In this document: positions 24,386 to 32,412 of the stretch, piece after piece
Position numbering within the stretch: position 1 is the stretch's first letter
How the letters are laid out: every line of letters starts with the position of its first letter
Origin: Cuspidothrix issatschenkoi CHARLIE-1
Lineage (GTDB): Bacteria > Cyanobacteriota > Cyanobacteriia > Cyanobacteriales > Nostocaceae
Assembly: GCF_002934005.1 (NCBI RefSeq)
Contig: NZ_PGEM01000107.1
Span: 1-37,233 of the forward strand
Length of the DNA stretch: 37,233 bases
Direction of reading: 5' to 3'
Position numbers and translations under genes: made by a program
Notes under the pieces: model-generated
The model's input: the letters and a program-made list of their open reading frames with translations, nothing else
What the model was told of the DNA's origin: nothing
The model's database searches: none

Positions 24386-24446
24386 AGGACTTACGCAAAA
24401 AGAACCGAAAGTAGGGGTAATTCATGCCACATCTTACGTAAGTCCT
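24386..24446. repeat. Short MITE with AGGACTTACG ends
   Basis: AGGACTTACG on the left and CGTAAGTCCT on the right enclose about 40 bases, including TAGGGGTAATTCATG, which is an arm of the 4026-4051 palindrome. Same terminal family as 5208-5299 and 33673-33819. Confidence 0.65.
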
Positions 24447-24451
24447 ATTAT

Positions 24452-24552
24452 TATCACAATACTATTGCCAATTTTCCCAAATATGTCTGAAACCCAATAA
24501 AATCCTAAGGATATCAATAGGGTTTCAGGGTTTTGGCAATAGTATTGTTATC
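24452..24552. repeat. MITE with CAATACTATTGCCAA ends
   Basis: TATCACAATACTATTGCCAA at the left is mirrored by TTGGCAATAGTATTGTTATC at the right (one mismatch in 20). The inverted similarity continues inside through GAAACCC and GGGTTTC. It lies directly next to the AGGACTTACG element. Confidence 0.75.
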
Positions 24553-24712
24553 AAGATCAAAAATTTTCTCTACCCAATGGCAGAATCAACACATACCCAA
24601 TAAATACTAAATAATTAATATTCCGATCACCTGACGAACTTTAACAGCACATCCCTTTGTTTGCAACACACAAGCAGAGGGTTTTTTTGCCTAAATTTAT
24701 AAATGATACCTG

Positions 24713-24741
24713 TTGACAATAATAATCATCAATTTATATAT
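24713..24741 (+). promoter_or_regulatory. Possible sigma-70 promoter of unknown target
   Basis: TTGACA (24713-24718) is followed after 16 bases by TATATA. The spacer ATAATAATCATCAATT has weak dyad symmetry. No plus-strand gene lies within several kilobases, so it either drives a non-coding transcript or is an AT-rich coincidence. Confidence 0.25.
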
Positions 24742-24852
24742 CTTAGGGGGGACTGGATTAAAGCCCGATAAATATTAAATATTAAATAGCCCGATTACCC
24801 TACCGGACTTTAGCTCCAAATCCTCTTTTGTCGTTAATTGGCAAGAGAGGTT

Positions 24853-25059
24853 TTATTTACTTGCAATCTGCTGCATTTCTAAATATTGATTCGGTACATG
24901 ATCAACTAACCAAGCTCCATTAGCTGAATAATAAAAAATATAGCCATCTCCAACCATTTTTTGAGTATTAATGGCAAAAACTACAGGTTTTTCATGTCTC
25001 ATTCCTACAGATTTTGCTCTATCTAGATTAGCTGATAAATGTACATGATGGCGGGACAA
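24853..25059 (-). pseudogene. kptA: C-terminal fragment of RNA 2'-phosphotransferase (KptA/Tpt1)
   Basis: 68 codons remain of an enzyme that is usually about 180 residues. H-H-V-H-L-S-A-N-L-D-R-A-K-S-V-G-x-R-H, K-P-V-V-F-A-I, and G-Y-I-F-Y-Y-S-A-N-G-A-W-L-V-D-H-V-P match the NAD-binding C-terminal half of KptA, which removes 2'-phosphates from RNA. The N-terminal half with the RNA-binding and first catalytic residues is absent. Upstream of TTG 25059 the frame meets a stop, and then a dispersed hairpin repeat lies at 25074-25102. The frame is open to its natural-looking end, but without the other half activity is unlikely. Confidence 0.8.
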
Positions 25060-25073
25060 TATTCAATATTCAG

Positions 25074-25102
25074 ATCCCCGACTTCTTTAAGAAGTCGGGG
25101 AT
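25074..25102. repeat. Hairpin repeat ATCCCCGACTTCT
   Basis: ATCCCCGACTTCT-TTA-AGAAGTCGGGGAT is a perfect 13-bp stem. It stands exactly between the permease stop and the truncated kptA. It may serve as terminator for the permease on the minus strand and marks the kptA breakpoint. Same family as 33624-33652, 4091-4190 and 22722-22821. Confidence 0.8.
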
Positions 25103-25118
25103 CTAATTCAGAACCAAT

Positions 25119-26429
25119 TTATAATTGAAATATAGAAAAAACTTTTCTGACTATCAGTAATAATGCCCCACCAAAGATTACAATTAAAGTAATTTTCCCA
25201 CCAGGAACAAGAGTTTGATAGTTACTATTGGTAAATTCTGGCTTTTGACTTTGTTTCCAACTCATTAATGCTGGCATAATTCCCCCTAATATGGAAACAC
25301 TAAATGCGCCTGTATATTCTAAAGCATGGAAAAAGATAGTAGGATTAAATGTTCCTAAACTTAGAGGAGGTAGCAATACTAACGAATAGAGAGGTAAACG
25401 GGAAATTTCATTTTTAGTAATTATAGAAATATCTTTAAAAAAGTCTGCTAAACCATAGGTAACACCAATAAATGATGTCACAATAGCAAACTCAGAAAAT
25501 ATAGATAACAACATAGCAAACCATTCTCCATATCGTCCATTGCGTAAAATTTGCAAGGGATCAAATACTTCGCCATTACTTAATTGATGTTGTAAAATAT
25601 CTGGAGTTACAGAACCTAAAATCATCGTATTCCAAGCTAGAAACATCAAAAGAGGAATTAAAGACCCAATAATCAAAGATTGTCTAATTTTGGGAACATC
25701 TCCTTCTAATTCAGTTACCACTAAGGGAATAATACCATGAAAGAACATTGCTACATACATCACAGCAACAGAACCGCCGATAGCTTGCCAATTTTGTACT
25801 AAAAATTGAGAAGTTTGAAATTGCATTCCTCCTAATACTAATAAACCCACAAAAGCAAATAACAAAATTAAAATAAATATTTCGTTGATTTTTTCTACTA
25901 ATTTATTTTTACCCCAATACATCAAACTTCCAAAGAGTAGAAAGAAACTGAGTGTTCCCATCCAATGAGGAAAAATATTTTCTAAATTTCCCACTTTATA
26001 AATCACTGTGGTTAAAATTTCTCCTCCTTGGGTCATATATGCTACTAATAGGGCATAGTGCATAAATATATATGCAATGCCGGCGATTCTCGCACCTATT
26101 TTACCTAAAATCTTTTCAATGATTGCTAATAAACCTATATGGGAAATTCCTTCCACTCTCATGAGATTAACAGTCAATTCTGCAATTAATAAACCAGAAA
26201 TTAAAGTATACAACCAGACACCAATTAACAAAGTTGTAGAAGGGATAATTCCCGATGGTAAAGTTACCGCAGGTAGTCCGATAATTCCTGCACCAATGGT
26301 AGTTCCCACAATTAAAGCCGTATTTCCTAATACACTACCTGGTTGATGTTCACATTTATTATCCTCAAATTTAATGTGAGAAAATAGCCGGGTGACTGGT
26401 TGTTTATCTACTGTTTCTTGTTTATTCAT
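25119..26429 (-). CDS. Aromatic amino acid permease family transporter (Trp/Tyr permease type)
   Basis: About 436 residues from ATG 26429 (MNKQETVDKQ...). It has eleven or so membrane helices, beginning with GNTALIVGTTIGAGIIGLPA, the Gly-rich first helix typical of the hydroxy/aromatic amino acid permease family (TyrP, TnaB, Mtr). Other segments include AELTVNLMRVEG, HYALLVAYMTQGGEILT, FHGIIPLVVTELEGDVPKIR and FAIVTSFIGVTYGLADFF. The likely role is proton-coupled uptake of tyrosine or tryptophan across the inner membrane. The frame is open 32 codons further upstream, but that part lies in an inverted-repeat element, so I reject it as start. Downstream sits a hairpin repeat, then broken kptA. 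Confidence 0.85.
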   Translation of the reverse strand: MNKQETVDKQPVTRLFSHIKFEDNKCEHQPGSVLGNTALIVGTTIGAGIIGLPAVTLPSGIIPSTTLLIGVWLYTLISGLLIAELTVNLMRVEGISHIGLLAIIEKILGKIGARIAGIAYIFMHYALLVAYMTQGGEILTTVIYKVGNLENIFPHWMGTLSFFLLFGSLMYWGKNKLVEKINEIFILILLFAFVGLLVLGGMQFQTSQFLVQNWQAIGGSVAVMYVAMFFHGIIPLVVTELEGDVPKIRQSLIIGSLIPLLMFLAWNTMILGSVTPDILQHQLSNGEVFDPLQILRNGRYGEWFAMLLSIFSEFAIVTSFIGVTYGLADFFKDISIITKNEISRLPLYSLVLLPPLSLGTFNPTIFFHALEYTGAFSVSILGGIMPALMSWKQSQKPEFTNSNYQTLVPGGKITLIVIFGGALLLIVRKVFSIFQL

Positions 26430-26458
26430 TTTCTGTTTGATGTTATCAAGTATTAGTA

Positions 26459-26546
26459 TTGTAGGTTGGGTTGAGGAAGGAAACCCAACACCCCTTGCTA
26501 TCCTATCGCTAATGTTGGGTTTCACTTTGTTCTAACCAACCTACAA
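26459..26546. repeat. 88-bp MITE with TTGTAGGTTGG ends
   Basis: TTGTAGGTTGGGTT on the left and AACCAACCTACAA on the right form terminal inverted repeats. An inner pair GAAACCCAACA / TGTTGGGTTTC strengthens the hairpin. It overlaps the apparent upstream extension of the permease frame. Confidence 0.75.
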
Positions 26547-26550
26547 AAGA

Positions 26551-26665
26551 GAATACAGGATGCAGAATAAATAAGAGTTTTGGAGTCATTCTAGAGAATT
26601 GATGAAAAAACTTGCTGATGGAGGATTCCCACTAACAAATATTCTGACTCCCGAATCCTGTATTC
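26551..26665. repeat. MITE-like element with GAATACAGGAT ends
   Basis: GAATACAGGATGCAGAATA at the left is mirrored by TATTCTGACTCCCGAATCCT-GTATTC at the right, with a small internal difference. It follows the previous element after 4 bases. No coding capacity. Confidence 0.65.
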
Positions 26666-26709
26666 TTACGTTTGATGATGCGTCAAGAGACGCACCCTAA
26701 ACAGTCTAT

Positions 26710-27981
26710 TTAAACAAATTTTCTGGTAAACTCACACATTAAGTCTACTCTGCCTTTACGTAACATGGCAGGATCTAGTCTTTCCGTTGTATTACAAGTC
26801 ATTAATACTACTAACTTTTGTTGAATTTGAATCCCCGATTCATCAATTACGCTCTGGTATAATGTGCCATCTAATAGGGCTAAAATATGCTCAGTTTTGT
26901 TGTTATATTGTGCTACTTCTGAAGCCCGATCTTGAGCTAAATTATCAGCTTCATTGATGATAATACAAATCTTTTCTAAATATGTTGGCGGGACAAAGTT
27001 GGTAATAGCATCATGATCTAAAATGAAAATGACATATCCTAAAGGAACAAGAATTTCTTTGGCAACACTTTGCGTCCATGCTGTTTTCCCTGTTCCTGGT
27101 GCGCCATGTACTACGACTGCTAACTGATTTTGATCTAAAATAGTTTGTTGCACTATGTCAGTAAAATCTTGAATTTCTTGGGGAAATGTCCGCAATGGAT
27201 ACTGACTATGAACTTTGCCCACACGACTTTGATATCCACTCAACATGACCGCTAAATCATAGGTAGCTTTATTAATTAATGGCTTCATGTTTTTGGCCAT
27301 TAAAGTATAATTTCTTCTGCCTCTTTCATAGGCTTCAATTTGTAACCAAATATCAGGCTCTGACCAGTAAGCATAAACTGTATTAACTACGTCTAATCTT
27401 TCCCAATTCACAAATTTTTCTACTGGGAAATAAAAGTCTCTTTCTGAGTAGTATTGAGTGATAATATCAGGACGTTCTAATTTTTTTAAAACTCTTAAAA
27501 CGGTAATTTCTTGCAGCAGATTCAGCACGTAATCAATAGGAATACTATTGCGGCTGACAAATTGAACAAGAGGTGTTTCTGTGCTCAAATAGTCTTTATG
27601 CCGATGTTCGGGGGTCAGCATATCTGGTGTAATATAATTCCAAAATTTTTGGAATTCACCACGGGTATAATCTGAGGCTAGGTTTAAAATATTTGCCCAC
27701 CAAGCATACTCTTTTCTAGCTAAAGCATCAGCGTAATAACTAGCTAGATTAATGCTTTTTTGGGTCAGTTCCTGGGTATCATGGAATAAGATTTTACCAA
27801 AATATTCCCAATCAAAATCTCTGTGAAATGGCCGCCAGCCGCTAGACAACAAGTTTTGACAGTTTTTATTGCTGTTATTGCTGTCGTTAGTTCGGAAATA
27901 GTCAAAATCCATAGTCAAATCATTTTCTGCTGAAACAGGCAATAATACACAACTTTTTTGTGATACTTGCCATTGTATCAT
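26710..27981 (-). CDS. AAA+ ATPase with uncharacterised N-terminal domain
   Basis: A 423-residue protein. The C-terminal part (about 265-423) is an AAA+ module: Walker A G293-A-P-G-T-G-K-T300, Walker B CIIINEADN (338-347, Asn-Glu in place of the usual Asp-Glu), sensor 1 T-C-N397-T and an arginine-finger-like R-K-G-R (408-411). The protein ends right there, without the usual lid domain. The N-terminal 260 residues are helical and rich in Trp/Tyr (WRPFHRDFDWEYFGKILFHD; KEYAWWANILNLASDY) and match no family I know. Cytoplasmic. M24 is an alternative start; neither has a clear ribosome site. Substrate and pathway unknown. Confidence 0.75.
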   Translation of the reverse strand: MIQWQVSQKSCVLLPVSAENDLTMDFDYFRTNDSNNSNKNCQNLLSSGWRPFHRDFDWEYFGKILFHDTQELTQKSINLASYYADALARKEYAWWANILNLASDYTRGEFQKFWNYITPDMLTPEHRHKDYLSTETPLVQFVSRNSIPIDYVLNLLQEITVLRVLKKLERPDIITQYYSERDFYFPVEKFVNWERLDVVNTVYAYWSEPDIWLQIEAYERGRRNYTLMAKNMKPLINKATYDLAVMLSGYQSRVGKVHSQYPLRTFPQEIQDFTDIVQQTILDQNQLAVVVHGAPGTGKTAWTQSVAKEILVPLGYVIFILDHDAITNFVPPTYLEKICIIINEADNLAQDRASEVAQYNNKTEHILALLDGTLYQSVIDESGIQIQQKLVVLMTCNTTERLDPAMLRKGRVDLMCEFTRKFV

Positions 27982-28114
27982 CTTATATTACACAAAAATA
28001 AGTTGTGTTAACTATTGTACTTACTATTTGGTTGCTTGAGCAATTATCTTCTGGATAATTAAAGTTTTAAGTTGATATATTTGACAAATAAAATATCAGT
28101 TATATATATTTGGT

Positions 28115-28219
28115 GTTGCTGAAACTAGGTATGAATTTAGGTGTAGAGACGTTCTATAGAACGTCTCTACAGGGGTTTTAAAATTATCAAAAATCATTTT
28201 CATAACTCAAATCAGCAAC
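28115..28219. repeat. MITE with nested 28-bp perfect palindrome
   Basis: The ends GTTGCTGA and TCAGCAAC enclose 105 bases. Inside, 28143-28170 is a perfect 28-base palindrome whose half is GTAGAGACGTTCTA. Palindromes of this type are frequent in cyanobacterial intergenic DNA; here one seems to have landed inside another repeat. Confidence 0.7.
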
Positions 28220-28232
28220 GCTATATATTTTA

Positions 28233-28281
28233 CATAAAAATAAAGCGATCGCTCACCATGATTTCAGTAAAAAATCGCTTT
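28233..28281 (-). terminator. Terminator-like hairpin after the VirB10-like gene
   Basis: On the minus strand AAAGCGAT pairs with ATCGCTTT across a 24-base loop and is followed by ATTTTTATG. A HIP1 octamer forms part of the stem. Confidence 0.45.
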
Positions 28282-28320
28282 ACTCATACTATTAAGTTCA
28301 CGACTTCACAACAATTTAGT

Positions 28321-29004
28321 TTATTGACGAGTAATGGCTAAATTGGAAGTGAGAGTAATAGCTAAATCTTGTTCTGGTCTTAGCACAAAAACCTCGGCTT
28401 TTCTCCTCCGCAGTAGAACACTAGCCAAAGCACCGGCAGCAGCACCACCCACAGGTTCTAAAACTTCAATTTTCTTATTACCTGTTAGCAATGAAATCAC
28501 AGTAGCTGCACCTGCACCAATAGCAGCATCAGTTAATATTTGTCCAGTATCAGCACCTTTGCTAATTGTTTCTGTTGTGGTGATGGTTTTGGAATTAGCA
28601 AAAATCTGTTGTTTTCTGCCAGAGGGAAATACTAGTTCTTGGGCAACAAACCGGACACCTTGCTGTTTATCACTAGAAGATGAACCATTTAATCTTACTG
28701 GTTGTAATTGACCAATAACTTCAGTATTAGCGGGAATCAAAATATTTCCATTTCTATCAGTAATATCCTCAGCTATTTTGAGAGTTAAAGCTACACTTTC
28801 ACCAGGATTGACAATAATTTTGTCCTTTTCGTAGGTGACAGGTAAAGTTGCACCAGAGCGAATACTAATTGTCCGCGATTGATTAAGATTGTATCCTTGG
28901 GCAAAAACAGGACTAAAGGATACTAGGGGGGTAGCTGCACCAGTTGTAATTGCTATGGCCATGAGTGCAGCCGTACTAGATTGCCAACGAATAGAACGAC
29001 TCAT
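28321..29004 (-). CDS. Secreted VirB10/TrbI-like conserved cyanobacterial protein
   Basis: A 227-residue protein with a signal peptide (hydrophobic stretch about 10-33, cleavage likely after FSPVFA). The mature part has PVTYEKDKIIVNPGESVALT, IPANTEVIGQLQPVRL, VRFVAQELVFPSGRKQQIFA and NSKTITTTETISKGAD. The surface segment I-P-x-x-T-x-V-x-G followed by an R-F-x-A-x-x-L strand resembles the beta-barrel fold of VirB10/TrbI proteins. The Gly/Ala-rich helix TDAAIGAGAATVISLLTG and VGGAAAGALASVLLRRRKAE are also similar in style. There are no other type IV secretion genes nearby, so a conjugation role is not supported. Probably periplasmic or cell-envelope; function unknown. Confidence 0.65.
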   Translation of the reverse strand: MSRSIRWQSSTAALMAIAITTGAATPLVSFSPVFAQGYNLNQSRTISIRSGATLPVTYEKDKIIVNPGESVALTLKIAEDITDRNGNILIPANTEVIGQLQPVRLNGSSSSDKQQGVRFVAQELVFPSGRKQQIFANSKTITTTETISKGADTGQILTDAAIGAGAATVISLLTGNKKIEVLEPVGGAAAGALASVLLRRRKAEVFVLRPEQDLAITLTSNLAITRQ

Positions 29005-29260
29005 GATGGAATTGCCAATAATATATGATATGTGAGATGACGTGGCTGAACTGGAATAGTTTCTTGGGGAATATTACTCATCTAGTACAGCACGGCGTAA
29101 ATAAAACAACCATTCTCAACCACTAAAAAGCCTACGCCATATTATTTTTCACTTTTGACTTTTGACTCCCGCCTTGCGGTACTAGTCTCTTATAATTAGA
29201 ATATCAATTAATTAGGACTTACGCACTGTACAAATTCACTATGATGTGAGTGAACATCAT

Positions 29261-30607
29261 TTAATCTACCGTTGGCAACCAAATTATAAATGTAGTCCCT
29301 GGACGATGGGGTATGGTAATTACAGATTTAATTGCCGGACTAAATACCTCGATATCTCCCTGCATTTCTACTATTAATTGTTTAGCGATCGCAATTCCTA
29401 AACCAGTTCCCGGAATTTCCGTCTTTGCTTGTACACCTCGATAGTGTCTTTCTCCTAGATGTGCTAAATCTTCTAGAGGAATACCTGGTCCTGTATCACT
29501 AATGGCAATACCTTGAAAATTACCTTTTTTTTGTCCACATTGGACTAAGATTTTCCCCCCTGGAGGGGTATATTTTAAAGCATTATCAATGATATTACTC
29601 AATACTTCTTGCAATGCTTTTTGATTAATTTTGACTAAAGGTAAATGGTGGGGAATGTCTGTAATTAATTGTAAATTTCGTTCTTGGGCAATGGCCTGAG
29701 CAGATATTAATAAAGGTGTTAATAAATCTATAAAAGCGGCATCTGTTAACTGTTCTCCTGTTCCTGGTAGTAATAATACAGATTTATCGGGTTTTTGCAC
29801 ATTGTTACTAATCACTGTCTGAGAGTCTCGCAGCAGTAAAGGTTCTAAATCTGCCGCATTCAAATCCACAGCCTGATCAAACTGTATTAATAATTCTTGC
29901 AAGCGATCGCTCTCCCGAACTATACTGGTGGCTACCTCACGGTTATGATCGGGAGGCAACATCCGCTTTAACAGTAATTTGCCGAAAGTGCGGATAGCAG
30001 TTAAGGGATTACGAAATTGATGTAAAAGATTATCTAATAAATCCCGTTGTTGGCTTTGCAAAATTTGCGCTTGTTGTAGCTGCTGTTGTAACCAGGCTTG
30101 GCGTTGGTCTAAAATGCAAGCGATCGCTAAACTTTTGGCAATGCGTTCAATTTCCCTCTCCTCCAGTTCATTCCATTCCCTATCTTCCCTCCCAGTCACT
30201 AGCAACCCCATCATTAAACCCTCATAAATTAGAGGTAACACAATTTGGTTACGACTGAGTAAATATTCATCTTGTAAATTTTGTTTTCCTGTTGCTTCCG
30301 ATTCCGATGTAGCATGAGAAGATACTAAAGTCGGTCTTAACAACTTTGTTTTTTGATTAGGTAAGGCCAAAACATTGGCAGACCCGACTGTATACCTGTT
30401 TTCTGAATGATGATATTCATCACCCTGATTTAAGGCTATTGTCTCTGGATACACCATCACTGGAATTAGTCGCGCCTCATCCGTAGGTTTTTCTACTAAT
30501 TCCTGTGTTAAATAAACTACACTAAAACACGCTCCCATCCCCTCGGTTAGTAAGCCTATTTGCTCTCGACACAGAGCAAGAAAATCAGAACTGGCAGATA
30601 TTAGCAT
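29261..30607 (-). CDS. GAF-type sensor histidine kinase
   Basis: A 448-residue soluble kinase. Residues about 10-170 form a GAF-like sensor (GMGACFSVVYLTQELVEKPT; QIVLPLIYEGLMMGLLVTGR), separated by a Gln-rich coiled coil (172-190) from the dimerisation domain with phospho-acceptor H196 (LLDNLLHQFRNPLTAIRTFG). The ATPase part has the N box (SNIIDNALKYTPPGG), G1 (ISDTGPGIP) and G2 (GTGLGIAIAK). All catalytic boxes are intact. There is no membrane segment, so it senses a cytoplasmic signal. No response regulator gene is adjacent. Relation to the cyanobacterial Hik2/chloroplast sensor kinase group is possible but I cannot confirm it. Confidence 0.88.
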   Translation of the reverse strand: MLISASSDFLALCREQIGLLTEGMGACFSVVYLTQELVEKPTDEARLIPVMVYPETIALNQGDEYHHSENRYTVGSANVLALPNQKTKLLRPTLVSSHATSESEATGKQNLQDEYLLSRNQIVLPLIYEGLMMGLLVTGREDREWNELEEREIERIAKSLAIACILDQRQAWLQQQLQQAQILQSQQRDLLDNLLHQFRNPLTAIRTFGKLLLKRMLPPDHNREVATSIVRESDRLQELLIQFDQAVDLNAADLEPLLLRDSQTVISNNVQKPDKSVLLLPGTGEQLTDAAFIDLLTPLLISAQAIAQERNLQLITDIPHHLPLVKINQKALQEVLSNIIDNALKYTPPGGKILVQCGQKKGNFQGIAISDTGPGIPLEDLAHLGERHYRGVQAKTEIPGTGLGIAIAKQLIVEMQGDIEVFSPAIKSVITIPHRPGTTFIIWLPTVD

Positions 30608-30869
30608 TAGTTCGGGAATCCTAGTAGGTCAAAAAGCAGAAAATTTAGGTTATAGCTATCTAGTGTAGTCTGCTAATGGCTAATTGGTAAGCTGTCAACA
30701 ATCATCAGTTAACAGTCACCACTCACCAGTTTTTTAACTTTTAATTCTTAATTTTTAACTATTTTATCCTCAGTTGTATCAAAACATTAAAAACCATTGA
30801 TTTTCTGAGTTAGAACTTATATAATGACGACGGATTTTGTAGCCATAACTACAATCTATAGCTTGAAAC

Positions 30870-30875
30870 AGGAGG
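30870..30875 (+). promoter_or_regulatory. Ribosome binding site that decides the DUF3155 start
   Basis: A full AGGAGG lies 8 bases before TTG 30884, in frame with the longer ORF from ATG 30824. The Arg-rich segment starting there is the conserved N-terminus of the family. Confidence 0.75.
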
Positions 30876-30883
30876 ACAATAGG

Positions 30884-31201
30884 TTGGCCAGGAGACGTAA
30901 GCGCAAGAGTCGTCGTAGGCAAGAAGGACGACGCATACTAGAACACGTTCCTCAATACAGCATCGAAAGTGGCGAAGATAAACCTGTGACAGCAGCAAGA
31001 AAATTTATTCAAGCTGAAGGTATTTTGCCACCTGCGCTGTTACTCGTAAAACGCAATGAGCATACCACAGACCGTTATTTCTGGGCGGAAAAAGGTCTGT
31101 TTGGAGCTCAATACGTAGAAGAGAATCATTTTTTGTTTCCCAGTCTGAGAGTTGTAGAATCACCAACAGCCCAAGAACCTGTTGCTCTAGCCAGTAAGTA
31201 A
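30884..31201 (+). CDS. DUF3155 family protein
   Basis: A 105-residue protein if started at TTG 30884; an ATG at 30824 would add 20 residues with no ribosome site. It begins with a highly basic stretch (LARRRKRKSRRRQEGRRILE), then HVPQYSIESGEDKPVTAARK, PPALLLVKRNEHTTDRYFWA and EKGLFGAQYVEENHFLFPSL. This matches the DUF3155 family, which I know from cyanobacteria; function unknown. The basic N-terminus suggests RNA or DNA binding, which is inference only. Divergent from the histidine kinase gene. Confidence 0.85.
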   Translation: MARRRKRKSRRRQEGRRILEHVPQYSIESGEDKPVTAARKFIQAEGILPPALLLVKRNEHTTDRYFWAEKGLFGAQYVEENHFLFPSLRVVESPTAQEPVALASK

Positions 31202-31652
31202 ACAACAAATGGCCATCATATCCTGTAATGTGACTTCTGACTTTAAGAATAATTAACTGGCAATTTTGACCAGCTTATTCAAAAATTCCATTTTTCTTAA
31301 TTTTGTAAATTTGCCAGTAGGGTTTTTAGAACTTCTCTAAAGTCATGGCATAATCAATTTCTCATTAACCCCATAGGTCGTATGAGTCAGTTTATTATCA
31401 GCTTACACAGCAGAGAGCAGCGACAGAGCTAAACACAACCAACAACAAAGCATAAATCTATGCTCCCATTAACTCCGATCAAGATCAAGCTCTGTCCCCC
31501 CAATCTAGATTTTCCCCCATGACATAACACTCATCAGGAAAATTAACAGCACAGAAGAACTTTTCCCTGTTCCCTACTGCTCATTTACACAAAACCCTAG
31601 TCAGAAGTCTACATCAATGTAGATAGTGATAGTTGTCATTCCTAACAGTCAA
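31202..31652. other. Convergent intergenic region, no gene seen
   Basis: 450 bases between the DUF3155 gene and the CCB2/4-like gene, which converge here. I see one short dyad, CTACAT-CA-ATGTAG near 31610-31623, and no other feature. Confidence 0.5.
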
Positions 31653-32186
31653 TCAAATATCAAGCGTCTTTAACTGCAATGCCCTTTGCAACTCAGCCAG
31701 TTCATCTCGATGGGCAGTAACAGTGATTGTACTTGAGAAGTTTTGTCCACTGGGAATATTTTCCATCTTTAGTGACACCTTCTCAAGTCTTCCCGATTTT
31801 TTCCAATACAATAGACCGCTTAAAGGCGATAACAAGACCAATAACAGAAAAATCTGCCCAAAATTCGGAAAAAGCAGCGATAAAACCAATGCTAAACAAC
31901 CTAAGCCCACAGCAGCTAATACACTCAAAAACACAGCTAAAAACCAGCTAGGACTCACAAATCCTTCAAAAGTGACTTGATTTTTGGCTGCGTCTATTGC
32001 TAATACTCGATAAGCACGAGAGCGAAAATACTCCTTCAACGAACTCATTAGAGTATTTTCATCCTGTTCTGAAACCAATCGCATTACTTCTGTGCGGTCT
32101 TTAGTTGAAGCGCGAATAAAGAAAAACAAACCAACTGATAACAATAAAGTTAGCAGGAAAGTAGATTGTAAAACAGTAGAATCCAT
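31653..32186 (-). CDS. Cofactor assembly of complex C subunit B (CCB2/CCB4-like)
   Basis: A 177-residue membrane protein with one N-terminal helix (about 8-25, FLLTLLLSVGLFFFIRAS) followed by KDRTEV, and two central helices (about 82-128, including WFLAVFLSVLAAVGLGCLAL and LLLVLLSPLSGLLYW). K-D-R-T-E-x after the first helix is characteristic of the CCB2/CCB4 family. These proteins help attach the covalent c-type heme ci to cytochrome b6 in the thylakoid cytochrome b6f complex. Which of CCB2 or CCB4 it parallels I cannot say. It is divergent from the DUF3611 gene, with 226 bases between the two starts. Confidence 0.78.
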   Translation of the reverse strand: MDSTVLQSTFLLTLLLSVGLFFFIRASTKDRTEVMRLVSEQDENTLMSSLKEYFRSRAYRVLAIDAAKNQVTFEGFVSPSWFLAVFLSVLAAVGLGCLALVLSLLFPNFGQIFLLLVLLSPLSGLLYWKKSGRLEKVSLKMENIPSGQNFSSTITVTAHRDELAELQRALQLKTLDI

Positions 32187-32412
32187 AACTAATTTTTAGG
32201 GCTGAAAATTCCAGTAGACTTAAACCATTATCAATTATTCTGGAAACAGGTATACCAGAAGATAAGAGATAAGAGGCAAGAGGCAACAGTAAAAACCTTG
32301 TCATCATTGACATTAAGATTTTCCAGAATGTCCTAACCTGCTTATCCATTGCCATAACAACTAATAAACAACAGACGGAAGTTGTTTTTAACTTTTAACC
32401 TTTAATTTTGAT

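Larger units (their letters stand above)
24185..24852. other. Intergenic region with two MITE-like elements
   Basis: No gene. It contains the elements at 24386-24446 and 24452-24552. To the right is AT-rich sequence with a possible promoter near 24713-24741. An imperfect stem joins GGATTAAAGCCCG (near 24756) and CCGGACTTTAGCTCC (near 24804). Confidence 0.6.
27982..28320. other. Intergenic region with MITE and terminator
   Basis: No gene. It holds the element at 28115-28219 and the terminator-like hairpin at 28242-28281. The bases from 27982 to about 28100 are AT-rich and should contain the promoter of the AAA+ gene. Confidence 0.6.

Noticed and set aside
26430-26525. 32-codon upstream extension of the permease
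   Set aside because: It is encoded by the inverted-repeat element at 26459-26546; MNKQETV at 26429 is the natural start.
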